Shown here piece by piece: positions 35,501 to 48,100 of a DNA stretch of 64,000 bases. The position numbers and the translations under genes were made by a program. How positions within the stretch are numbered: position 1 is the first letter of the stretch; the number at the start of each line of letters is the position of its first letter. The notes below the pieces were generated by a model that ran no database searches, was not told the origin of the DNA, and worked only from the letters and a program-made list of their open reading frames with translations. This DNA is from Sipunculus nudus (Eukaryota; Annelida; Sipuncula; Golfingiida; Sipunculidae), in assembly GCA_026874595.1 (NCBI GenBank), contig CM049314.1, positions 70,322,300 to 70,386,299 of the forward strand, written 5' to 3'.

Positions 35501-38500
35501 TTCTATCCAGATATAAATCAATAATTATAGTTCATTGAATTATAACAAATGTTTTACCCACAGTTAAATATAGAATGCCAGTGCTGGGGAGGGAAACCCT
35601 CTCTTTAGTCATGTAATTATCATGAATCCGCACGTGGCAAATGGCTTCACGTGTCAAAAATAGCTGACGCTTGATGGATGCGCGTCACGCGTTAGTCTGT
35701 TTTGTCATTGATAAATAGAGTGGACAACATTTTCCAGATTTGACGCTTGACCCGCACGTGACAAGCGCGTTAGTGTGTTTTAGGCTGTAGGGCCAAGCAG
35801 GTGTTTTACTTGTTATGAAGGGTTTAGACATTGATCCATATTTCACAATCCAAAAATAATGTCTTTCATGTATCTTACAGTTCTTAAATTTTAAATGACA
35901 TCTGTCATCAATACAATTTGCCAAATCCACAGTCATTGTATTTTGAGATCTGATTAGGGCAATAAGGCTAGGGTAGTTGTATTGATGGGTTTTCCAGTAG
36001 TTTAACATTTAAGATTTTATATTTTAGTCAAAAAGCATAAAGTAAATGCACTATACCATGCCTAAAGATATAAAAATGGACTAAAGTTTATATGGATTAA
36101 CTGCAGGATATTTGTCCTAGTGTCTCATATAATGAAGAATAAGATGAAATTTTCTTCAAGCTGACTAAGTGTTCATTAGTAAAATAACTTTTAAGTGACC
36201 AAACATTTTGTGTTGTTACAGGTACAAAGTGCTGCTGCCAAAGCCACATTGACATTTATCCTTGCTAACGAGAAAGACACCGCCATCCACGTGCATTTTA
36301 AAGATCTACTGCTGGGGGTGCTACAGGTGAGATGAACACTGTTTGTTTTATATTTCATTTTTAGCCACAGCCTTTGAGGCTGAAGGGCTGTTGTCGTCAC
36401 CCAAGCTGTTGGTCCGTCCGTCTGTCTGGCGTGTATACATTAACCTTGGGAGCAGGATATCTCCAATGGATTTACCATAGGAAATTTATTTCTTGAGGCA
36501 GATGTGTATAAACAAAATCTTGGTCAAGTTTGAAGATGGGTGGCTTGACTTATTTTTCAATGTTTTACACCGAATTATAGAAAAAAAATTCAGAAGCTTA
36601 TTTCTCTGGAATCACTTGGTGGATTGTTATAAAACATGCTATGATTATTGGCACTGATGGTCTGTAACTGCTGCACAGGGTTGGGGGGCCACCTCCAATT
36701 TCTGATTTTAAAAGAATTTTTATCAGATTTTTCAATTTTGGCCTTGTGAGCAGGATATCTCCAAAAGTACTAACACAGGGATTTCAATTATTCAGTTCTT
36801 ATACATATCAACAAAATCTCAGTCAAGTTCTAATGGTTGACCTTGACCTACTTCTTAAGGTCACAGGGTTTATAATAGAAAAAACTTTGAAACATGGAAT
36901 GGTCATTGGCCTTGATCATTTAAGTGCCGCATGACTTACAAAGGCTAGGTGCCAGACTTACAAAGTTACTACATACCTCTCTAGTTCCAATTTTCATATA
37001 GAACAAGAGACATATGTACAGATATACATCCATGTGAGAACAAATATTACATGAATACTTGTTACTGTTACCACCCATAAATACTGCTCTTTTGGCTGAG
37101 GGCTTTTGTCAGCTTTTGCTGATTTTCTAGTTACAGTAGAACCTACCAATTTCTGTTTCTTGTCCTGCACAAGAGAGAACCAGCACAGTGAACTTTATAG
37201 AATGCTCTGTTCAGTTGAGCACTGTTTAAATACGCCCATCTGAGACAGGATGTGATTTGGTATGCTTAGTCCAGCCACTCATTAACTTTAACTGATGCCA
37301 TGATAAGTTACTGGGGCTTTAATGGATTTTCATGATATTCACCATAAGTACCTATCCACGCATATTTAATGAGGTCAGAGGTCACCAGGCTTCTTTTTGT
37401 GTTGCCACTAGGACATCATGAATAAGATAAATTTTCATGAAAAACAATAGTGTATTAACCCCTATAATATCTCACCAAAGTTCCATCCCATGCAAAATCC
37501 ACACATACTAAATGAGGTGAGAGGTCACCAGACTTTGATGGTGCATGATGCCTTCCTAAAACCAGATGAATTTTTCATGAATCTATAACATATAATATGT
37601 AAATATCATAAATATTTACCAGTAGATTTTCTCACCTGAATTAAATTCTCTCCATACATATTCATTGAGGTCCGAGGTCACAATACGTATGACTGGCTTA
37701 CTATGCTGCATTTGCTTCCTCTGGGATTTATGGTAATTATCATTTATTAAAGGTGAAGGTCACCAAGTGGGACAGATTTTAGGAATTACTCAAAGTATGA
37801 CCAGTGTGTCAGTGGTAAATACCACATGGACCACGTGACGAATGCCATTTTCTTCTAGTCAACTCGTATTTACCATCAATTCCAAAGGTAGTGAAGGCAG
37901 CATTAAGCATTCTTGTAGTTGTTTTCTGTTTCTTTGTTTCTAGTAATAAATGATTCTATTTAAGCTAAGTATGATTTTGTCCCTGCAAAAAGAGTAGCAT
38001 TACAGCAATAAAGAAAAGGCAAGATGTAAGTTTTCAATAATAATATATTCTGTTTTGGTGTAGTCACAACTTAAAAAGGTGTTTTTGTCATTTTTTGCAG
38101 GTGTTAAATACAAGCATCGAGGCCCAGGATGATGACACAATATTGAAGACTTTGGTGGAGGTTGCTGAGTCCGCTCCGAAATTCTTACGATCACAGATGG
38201 AGAACCTGATGACCCTTTGTCTAAAGGTTTGTGTTACAATACATTTACAGCAAACGTAATACAGCCTAGCATATTATCCGGTCTTCTCAGGGACAGGTCT
38301 TCTTAACTTTGGCCAGGTTTGTGTGGATCTGGTTTTTAATGGGCCAAATTGATATGGTCAAGGTTCACTGGCATAGTTCCTGATAGATGGTGCTGCAATA
38401 GACCCTTCTAGAAATAATGTCAGATTCCTCAGGATATATGGGAACATTGGAAAATGAACCCCCCCCCCCCCCACTTGGCAACATTCCTGGCATTTAAGAT

Positions 38501-41500
38501 CAAAGCCAGACATTTCTTAGGTAAACCCACTGAGGAGTTAAATTTCAGTGGTTTGAGGCCACCAATGTTAGTTGTATTATAGGTATATAACTGATTTAAC
38601 TTAGCAGCGGAGAATGTATTTTAGGAATAAAATGTACATTTGAGTTTGATTTCCTGATATATTCTTTTAGGTTTTTTTTAAGTGAGATGGGATATACATA
38701 TCTTAATTTAGAATTTTGATAAAACTAATATTCAGGTATAAAATAGGTCAGTGTTGATCATTGTATCCGTAGTCATTAAATGTACCTTTCATGAAAATCC
38801 AAAGTCTACAAACTGTTCAATCAGCAGTTAAACTTTTTAGGGTTTGACATTTCTCTGTTGTCTTCAGATGTATCATTCAATTTAATTATTTATAATTAAT
38901 ATTTTTCCTTCAGACAACAAGTAACAGTGAGCTACAGGACTCGTGGAGACAGCTTTCTCTGGAGGTGATTGTCACGCTGGCGGAAACAGCCCCAGCCATG
39001 GTCCGCAAACACTCCAAATTCATCCCACTGCTGGGTGAGTGTGTATAAAGTATGGCCAGAGGGTTTGTTCTGTCTACTGGCAATAATATAGACATACAAA
39101 AATAGTAGTAAAAGTTTTAATATTAGGCCAAAAAAATGTATGGTTCTCAGGCACTTCAGAAATTAGTGTGGTCAGGCGATATTTTATTTTTTACCTTTTT
39201 TTGTGTGTTTCCATAAAAATATATGATCAGGGAAAAGTATGAAAATAACAGAATTTATTGCTATACAGGTAAAAGCACTACATAACAAAGGAAATCTTAT
39301 CAAAATTGTTGTATTTTATCTTCTTGAAAGATGAAAATCAAAAAAAAATTTTTGGTTCAGGGGGTTAAAATTGAAGCGGGCGGTTTTGAGAACCATACCT
39401 TTTATTTTTTTTTGCCTTAATATTTTATTTTTGCGGTTGACACTCTTGGTTAGGTACTGACAGTATCATTCATTTATAACATCACTTTAATTATTTAAGT
39501 ATAAGATAATAATTTAAATGGTGTCTGCTTGTATGTCTTATTTACTGTAAAACCAAACAGATTTCCCCGGTGTTCATGCGTACATCATATTAAGACCTCA
39601 TGCTTACTTTTTTAGGGGTTTTAAGGGCATTATCCTTTTTTCTATTAACATGAATGATATAATTTTTTGCATTACATAACTGAAGTGATAACATAGAATT
39701 GTAATGGGAGAATGATCTATAAACTATGAATTCCAAACCTTGTTAGTGTAATATTGAAAAGTGAATAAAATCTCAGGGGGACATACACTTGCTGAATAAA
39801 ATTTAATTATTGAGGCAGGAAGAAATATTGTATACAATGTTCAAAGAACTATGAATACGTTTTCACGTTTGTTTTGTTGTACAGTTCCTCAGGTGTTGGC
39901 GATGATGGTGGAACTGGAAGAGGATGAGGAATGGTCAACATCAGATGATGTTGATGATGAAGATCAAGATAGGTAAGTAGTCAACAGCCTCCAGACCCCA
40001 GAAAATAATAACTGATCTGTTACATTTGCATGTATCATAGTTACATTATTGTGAAAATTTTGAATAACTTACTTTAACATTATTGTAACTTTTTGTAACA
40101 TTATTGTAACTGACCTATACTAAGATAATAGAAAGACTCTGTCCCTTAATAAGGGGTAGAGCTTTTGATCTCTTAATAGGCTTACCAGCCCCCTTCTCAT
40201 GTCATGAAATCGTACTGTAAGTTAGGACTTGGGTCTGGTCAGAACAGAAGTGTTATTTCACTCTAAACTCAGAGTTTCTCAAAACTAGTTATGGGGCTGC
40301 TATTTTGCATACACACTAAACCCTTGATGTTGAAAGATGCATGTCAATATTAATGGGTATGACGCCAGCTATTTGAAAGGGGTATTAGAGCAATTATAGT
40401 ATAAAATATGATGAATTAATTTGCAGCAATGCCATCGCAGCAGAGAGTGCTTTAGACAGGATGGCCTGTGGACTGGGAGGAAAGACCATGCTCCCCCATA
40501 TAGTGAACAACATTCCTCAAATGCTGCAAAACAGTAAGTGTTACCACTTGCTAGGTAATTATTTGAAATTCAGCATCACTTAATTAGTTCTCTCTGTGAC
40601 CTTAAGACTCAGGTAAAGGCACTGTGGCAGGTGTCCAAAATCAGCCCTCTGTTACCAGATATCTCCAGAATTACTGTAGCTAACCACATCAAATTTTGTA
40701 TACATATTTATCTCTTAAAATATAAGTTAATAACTTATGTTGACCTGTGTTCTTGCATTAAAATCATATTTTCATTATCTTATTGCATTGATACAAGCTG
40801 TCATGGACTCTGCAGCACAGAGTGTAAAAAGGACTTCTGGGTCTCCTGCTTGTAACATTGTGTAATATTTATTTGATATACTCTATCCTGAAACAGACTG
40901 TCAAATTAGAACAAAGTGATAAGAAAAAAATTCTTAAATTGAAATATGGTAAAGAATGAATATGACAGGCATGATATCAGGAGAAATATTTCCATGAATT
41001 GAAGTAGGTTCAGTGAATAAGGTTGAGTGACTACTTTATGCTGATGTTAGTATATATAAATTTGTGTATATCATCTGAGAAAATGTATCCAGTATGAAAC
41101 AAAATAAAAAAATAAGTTACAAAAGTTTTAAGCCAAGCCTTTCTCTGCTAATATTAATATGATATGGTTACAGGTGACTGGCGGTACAGACATGCAGCAC
41201 TGATGGCAATATCAGCGTGTGGGGAAGGCTGTCACAAACAGATGGAACAGATGCTGCAAGAGATAGTTCATGCTGTACTACCTTACCTAGCTGACCCTGT
41301 AAGTACTGTCCAAGTTATGTAGGACTTCAGTCCGACTCAGTCCATTTTTAAGAGACTCAGACTTGGACTTGGACTCAAGGGTTCTAGACTCTTGGCTTTT
41401 ACACGAACTCAGAAGTAAAGACTTGAGAAATTGTGCTGAATCCATATCAAGTCAAGTAGAACAAGCAAATTCAAGGAATTTATGTCCTCCACTTCCGCCT

Positions 41501-42098
41501 TCAAGTCTGGTATGATTTTAAAGTCTGTGGTGACTAAGTGCAAATAGTTTTAACCATACTCAACAGGTGGCAGCACATGGCAGTTACTGCAAAAATTCAA
41601 GTAATTTATGTCACCCGCTAGCAACATCTGTTGGTGATTAGAGACACTAAATATGCTGATTCATCAAATCAATAATAAAAGATGCTATTGTAATATTATC
41701 TTATCAGAAAGACACACCGAAACCAATCCCGTCCAGGGTATGCATAAGAGCAACCACTGACCCATATTTGATGCCTTAGGGTAAAGTTAATAGTTTATTA
41801 TCAATTTTCATTTATTCCAGCACCCCCGTGTCCGGTATGCATGCTGTAACGCGCTTGGCCAGATGTCCACAGATTTTGGCCCTGTGTTCCAAAAGAAATT
41901 CCATGAGAAGGTATTTTGAACCTATTTATTCTAGCATTTTATTTGAAAAAATTATGAAGGATAATCATAGAGAATGTGGAAATATTTGAATATTTAATAA
42001 TATTCTGTAAAATATAATCACACTCTGATGGCCAATTTTTATCTCTGAACTTTTTATTATAGTAATAATTTTAATATTGACCCTAACTTTTAAACTTC

Positions 42099-42178
<80 letters not shown>

Positions 42179-45100
42179 TAAATATATAAGAAAGAACTTT
42201 AAAAAACAGAAAATAGTTTTAATGTGATGAATTTTAAATGCCTGAAGAATTTCATGAAAGATATCTCTAACTTTTTGAAGCATTCTATCCAATTTTGAAG
42301 TATGATGCCAAAAATTATTATTTTTGTTTGTTTAATTGTTGATTAACATTGAAATTCACTGAAATAAAGATTACTTGAACATCATTTGTATTTAATATGT
42401 TAGCTGTTTGACTTGGTACCACAGAGTACTATTCTTATATATTTTATATAATGATATATTTACAGGTGGTACCAGGTCTCCTGAGTCTAATGGATGACAG
42501 CGCCAATCCACGTGTCCAGGCTCACTCCGGCGCTGCCCTTGTCAACTTCAGTGAAGACTGTCCTAAAGGCATCTTAACACCATACCTCGACACCATCATG
42601 TCCAAACTAGAACAAGTCCTTACTGCCAAATTTAAGGAGGTAGGAATCAGTCTATATCTTATCTACATACGTCGATACCATCATGTCCAAACTAGAACAA
42701 GTCCTCACTGCCAAATTTAAGGAGGTAGGAGTCAGTCTATATCTTATCTACATACCTCGATACCATCATGTCAAAACTAGAACAAGTCCTCACTGCCAAA
42801 TTTAAGGAGGTAGGAGTCAGTCTATATCTTATCTACATACCTTGATACCATCATGTCCAAACTAGAACAAGTCCTCACTGCCAAATTTAAGGAGGTAGGA
42901 ATCAGTCTATATCTTATCGACATACCTCGATACCATCATGTCCAAACTAGAACAAGTCCTCACTGCCAAATTTAAGGAGGTAGGAATCAGTCTATATCTT
43001 ATCTTCATACCTCGATACCATCATTCCAGAATTAGAACAAGTCCTAACTGCTAAATATATTGAGGTAAGAGCTGATTTCACCAGTTCAGAAATTGGTTCT
43101 GGTTCAGCAGAGATTCTTTTGAGTAATACTGCTGAAGGGGGGGGGGGGGGGTTTACTCTTGATTATTTTATCATTTGTGGATGAATTTTCACACTGCTCT
43201 GTTTTTGCTGCTACGATTTAAATTCTGACAACCTAATAAATATGTTGCCACCTTTTGTGACACAGTAGTGTTTTTACACATTTATGTATGAATTATGATT
43301 GAACAGCACTTTACTGCATCGCTGTGCTAGGGGGCACTTGAGGTTTTAAAAACATGGATGTATATAGGTGCAGTTATTGAGTTTTCTTGAGTTTTACTGT
43401 CAAAGTACCGACTGATCTCCGACTTTGCATTATATACATTACTTGCTCTGTTTTGAATCATAACCATATGATTTATTACCATAACACTATAAATAAATGT
43501 TTCATGTAATTCATGTAATTAAACAATTAATTTGCAAAAAATCATGTTTTGGTTTTTTATGTTTATGACAGACATTAATATTTTCTTTAATTTTTTTTCA
43601 AATATAAAATGATGAACATATTCTTTGAAAATACTTATCTTATGCCCGTGATATTATTTCGGACATTATTTTCCAGTCAGGTGAGAAGGGAACCAAGCTG
43701 GTGCTAGAACAAGTGGTGACGACCCTCGCGTCTGTGGCCGACACAGCAGAAGAGAAGTTCATACAGTTTTATGACAGGTACAAGTCCTAAGCTTAAAAAT
43801 ATTACTGTCAGGTCTTGTGATGGGCCAGTGATCTTTTATAATTGATGATCAGTCAGCTGATGCTTTATGATCTGATCATCATTCTTGCAGTGCCTTTCGT
43901 GGAAGCCAAGAGAAAGCATATGCTTTCATGTAATTCATATGAGCAAACTTTTGAAAGGTCTGTGCATATTAATGACTTCAAACCTAATGTTATGACATGC
44001 ACTTAAAGACTAGAATTATGACATATGGTATATAAGCAAATGTTTGGGCGTATATGTCAGTTGAGGCAATGTGCAGGTCTGTATACAGTCCAAATTTACA
44101 GTCTCCTAAACAACCAATTAATTCTGAGTATCGTTAGGTAATGGTCTACTGATTTTCACTGATGATAGATCATGTTATTACAACAGATTCCCAATAGTAG
44201 TTATGCCTAGCCTTCTTGTGAGTCATGTTTTATTTATGAGATGAACCAACCTCTTCTGAATCTCAAGGCTGATAGGTTTCACAGTTTTGCATTAAAATTA
44301 AGTTTAACAATATAAAAAGTCAGATAAATTGACTTAATTCATAAAATGAGATTAATATGTTTACATTTTGCCATCAATATTACAAAATTGATTGAGTACA
44401 AAAATGTATGAAATCATATTGTCTAACAAGAAGTCTTTTTATCTTTATTGAGAGACTTTGGCATAATTTATCTGTCATTACAAAAAAAAAATAACAGGAC
44501 TTTTTTGTAATCAACGAAGGCCCACACAAGAGATATTTTGTGTAAAGATGTTATTAAATGTGTTTAACAGCATTCTTTTAGGCTTCAACACAGCACCTCT
44601 TAGCCACCTCCTCAGTCATATCCTAATGTTTGTGTTAATGGATTATCCCCCATTGAATGATTTTTGTTTTCTCAACTGTTTATCAACATAATTTTATATC
44701 TCAGTTTAGTAATAAAGCTAATACAGCATAAGATAAGCAGTTCAACTGAAACATCTCACGTTAATCTTTTAACCTTGTTCTGTTTTTGACCCAGTGTTTT
44801 TGTTATGTTTTCAGGTTTATGCCCTGTCTGAAATACATCATGGAAAATGCAAATGGTCCTGACCTTAGATTACTCAAGGGCAAAACCATCGAATGTATCA
44901 GTCTAATTGGTCTGGCTGTTGGCAAGGACAAGGTGAGATAATGTATTTTTACTTGAGGAATATAAATCTTATGGTTGAAAATAGTGACAGAACATTGTGT
45001 GGATATGATTTCAGTAGAGAGAGGTGACAATTTTATATGTGGATAGGATGACTTGAACACAGGGATGAGAAACATTAATTTGGCGTTGGAAAAATGATTA

Positions 45101-48100
45101 CATAATGTGGTTGGCAATTTGTTTGCGAAGGTTTCAAATTTGTGATAACTGCAACTCAGGAACTGATGCTAAAAATGAAACCATCATAAATATATACAAT
45201 GCCTCATCCATACAGGGTAATGGTCATTTATAAGCAAATCTCATGGACACTTTATATCTATTATATCAATGTGACCACATCTTTAGGTTTAGAAGTTTCA
45301 AGGCGGAAGATTGATATTAAAAATTATAATATATTTTATCTTGCCTACAATTCAAAGATTTATATTATAAATATCATCAGGTCTTTCATATAATCTGTCT
45401 GAATCTTTGAATCCCTCCTTCCTTCCTTCAAAATATTATTTCCTTCAGCTTACAATTTATTCTGGTAAAGGTACACATTACTTGAGAAACAAACATAAGC
45501 TTGTTTCTAACTTCCTCCTAAAATTTGCATACTTATGAATATTTATAACACTTTACCATCTGTATGAAACCAGCCTCAGTATGCAGTGGATTCTGTCTGT
45601 AAGAACACCTGCCTTATAAAAAGACCTCTCTATCAAGACCACATTCTGGTGAACCAAAAGCATTCATATTGGTCTTAACTGATCTATCTACTGGTAATAA
45701 GACATCCTGTGCATTAAGAGCACTTTTGGCCAGTCCCAAGGGGTGATCTCATATCACAGGTTTTACTGTACAATCAACTCACCTTTGCACTGTTCACAAA
45801 GGCATTAATCTTTCCACTGCTGTAGGGATCAAATGTGTGGTAATTTAGAGTTGGGTATATAGAATGAGGAACTCTTACAAAATCCAGTGGTTGAGAATTT
45901 AATTAACTGGGTCAATCAGGACATTTCTAACAGAACAAGAAGGAATTGTTTGTGCTCAGCTCTTTATAAAAAAAAACTTTGTTATTGGTTCATGTTACAA
46001 AAGATTCATGCTTTATTTTTCATTTCAGTTTTCTCAAGATTGTAAAGATGTGATGCAGCTGTTACTACGGACACAAACAGAACAGAGTGATCTTGCTGAT
46101 GATGATCCTCAGGTAAGATGACCACCAGGGGGCAGTATACAACCTTTTGGTTAAGACTTTGGCCATAGGACCTTAAAGTATAGAATACAAAGCAAGCAGC
46201 TTTTACATACAGATATATTCTCTGAGCCAGATAAACATATTGACTGGTTGTATGAAATTTGGTTGCTCTTCATATCAACATGTTATTCAAATGTAAAGAT
46301 TTTTAGCTCAGCTGACTATAAGTCATCTGAGCTATAGTCGTGGTCCAGTGTCCGTCGTCCGTCCGTCTTTCTGTCCGTCCGTCCGTCCGTCTGGATGTCC
46401 GTCCGTAAGACTGGCACGTTTCCACACCGTTGGACCTACAAATCTAAAATTCGGCATACAGTTAGATGTCCCCAAAATCTCCTACCATGCTGAAAATTGG
46501 GTCAATAGGACTTCATTCCTTCGAGATATTAAGGAAAAACCTCAATTTTTTATTAGAAATCTATTTTCACACTTCAGGACTGCCTAATATCAAAACCACT
46601 CATCTGGTTTTCTTCATATTTACCATAATTATTCCTCTATATAGTTCCTATACACATGCCAGATATTAAGTCAGTATTATATAATTTAAAAAAGTTATGG
46701 GCCCAAACATAATGGACTTTGTAAAAAAATCAGGAAGATATTTGGTCACTTAAGACCAAAAGTGTTAAAGGTGGGGACTTTTTTCCAGTAATACAACTTT
46801 AAAAAATCAAAATTTATTGTATACCAAAAATTAGATCAAAATCTGTTAAATTTTTTTAAATATTGGCAAAAATATAAAATTGGTACCTTAAATTTTGCCC
46901 AACTTTGGCCACGGCACGTTTTTTTCCTGTAAGTACTGTGGATTTAATTTTCACAGCATGTATACATAAGGATTTAATCTGTTAAAATCTGAAATTTGAA
47001 AATAAAAGCTGCAAAATTAGGCTAGTTATTGAATTTTTTTGGAGGCTCTTGTTGTATTCCCTTACATTGTCAAGCAGTCCACTTTGATGACTGTAGGTCA
47101 TTCAGTGCACATCTCTGCTCCCCAGGCTGTTGGCATAATTTTAGATGTCCCCAAAATCTCCTACCATACCGAAAATTGGGTCATTAGGACTTTGTTCCTT
47201 TGAGATATTAAGGAAAAAAACTCTGTTTTCCATAAAAAAAAGCTATTGTTACACTTCAAGGCTGCCTGTTTTTGATGGTATTTAGTATTCACATTCTTTC
47301 ATACATTTTCTATGAACATACCAAAAATTAGGTCAGTATTGGGTATTATTTTGAAGTTATGGGCCAATACATAATGCAATTTTTTTTAAAAATTAGGAAA
47401 TATATTTACTCACCTAACATGAGAATTGCTGAACTTAGAGACTTTTTTTTTTCAGGAATATAACTTTATTTAATCAAGATTCAATTGTTTACCCAAAATT
47501 AGATTTGAATTTTGCAAATATTTCAAGTTATTAGCATAAATAAAAAATCACTACCTTAAATTTTGTCCAACTTTGGCACTGTTGATTTAATTTTCACAGC
47601 ATATATACATAAGGATTAAATCTTTTAAAATCTGAAATTTCAAAGAAATTGATTGGAAAGAATAGCTTTTATTCATGTTTTCATACACCATGTCAAGTGT
47701 TATTTACATCTAGCCCATGTAGTAGTACAGCCTTCACTTGCATTATGTAACCCACCCCAGGCAGCTTGCCTTGGGTCAGCCTGGCCACTACCAGCAGGCT
47801 TCCCCTCTGCCCTGCACTCCCCCCCCCCCCCCCGATGGTGCATAAACTAGATGAATGTTATTATTTTCTGTATTTGATTCATTCTTATTCTAGGCTATGC
47901 TACATTTAAGATTTTGTATTGTACCACCAGGGTTACAATGATTAAAGTGTACATTTAATTGTGTCCACAAAGTGGTATATTGCTATGAAAGTGTGGATGT
48001 TCATCAGATAAGTAATTCCTTACTTCAGAAGAGTAAAAACTTCACCAGGTGTGAAATTGACTATTAATTCCAGTAATAAATTAAAACTGGGATAGTAATT

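Larger units (their letters stand above)
33594..36221 (+). other. IPO5 intron 5
   Basis: 2.6 kb, holding two separate TIR elements (33724-35123 and 35218-35786). The rest is AT-rich with nothing recognised. Confidence 0.85.
36327..38100 (+). other. IPO5 intron 6
   Basis: Holds a tandem-core element at 36358-37135 and DR1-bearing repeat units at 37300-37720. Confidence 0.8.

Noticed and set aside
42640-43064. Additional real exons inside the 85-bp array
   Set aside because: Units lack a convincing upstream acceptor (only the last copy has ATTCCAG), and the conserved protein needs just one copy.
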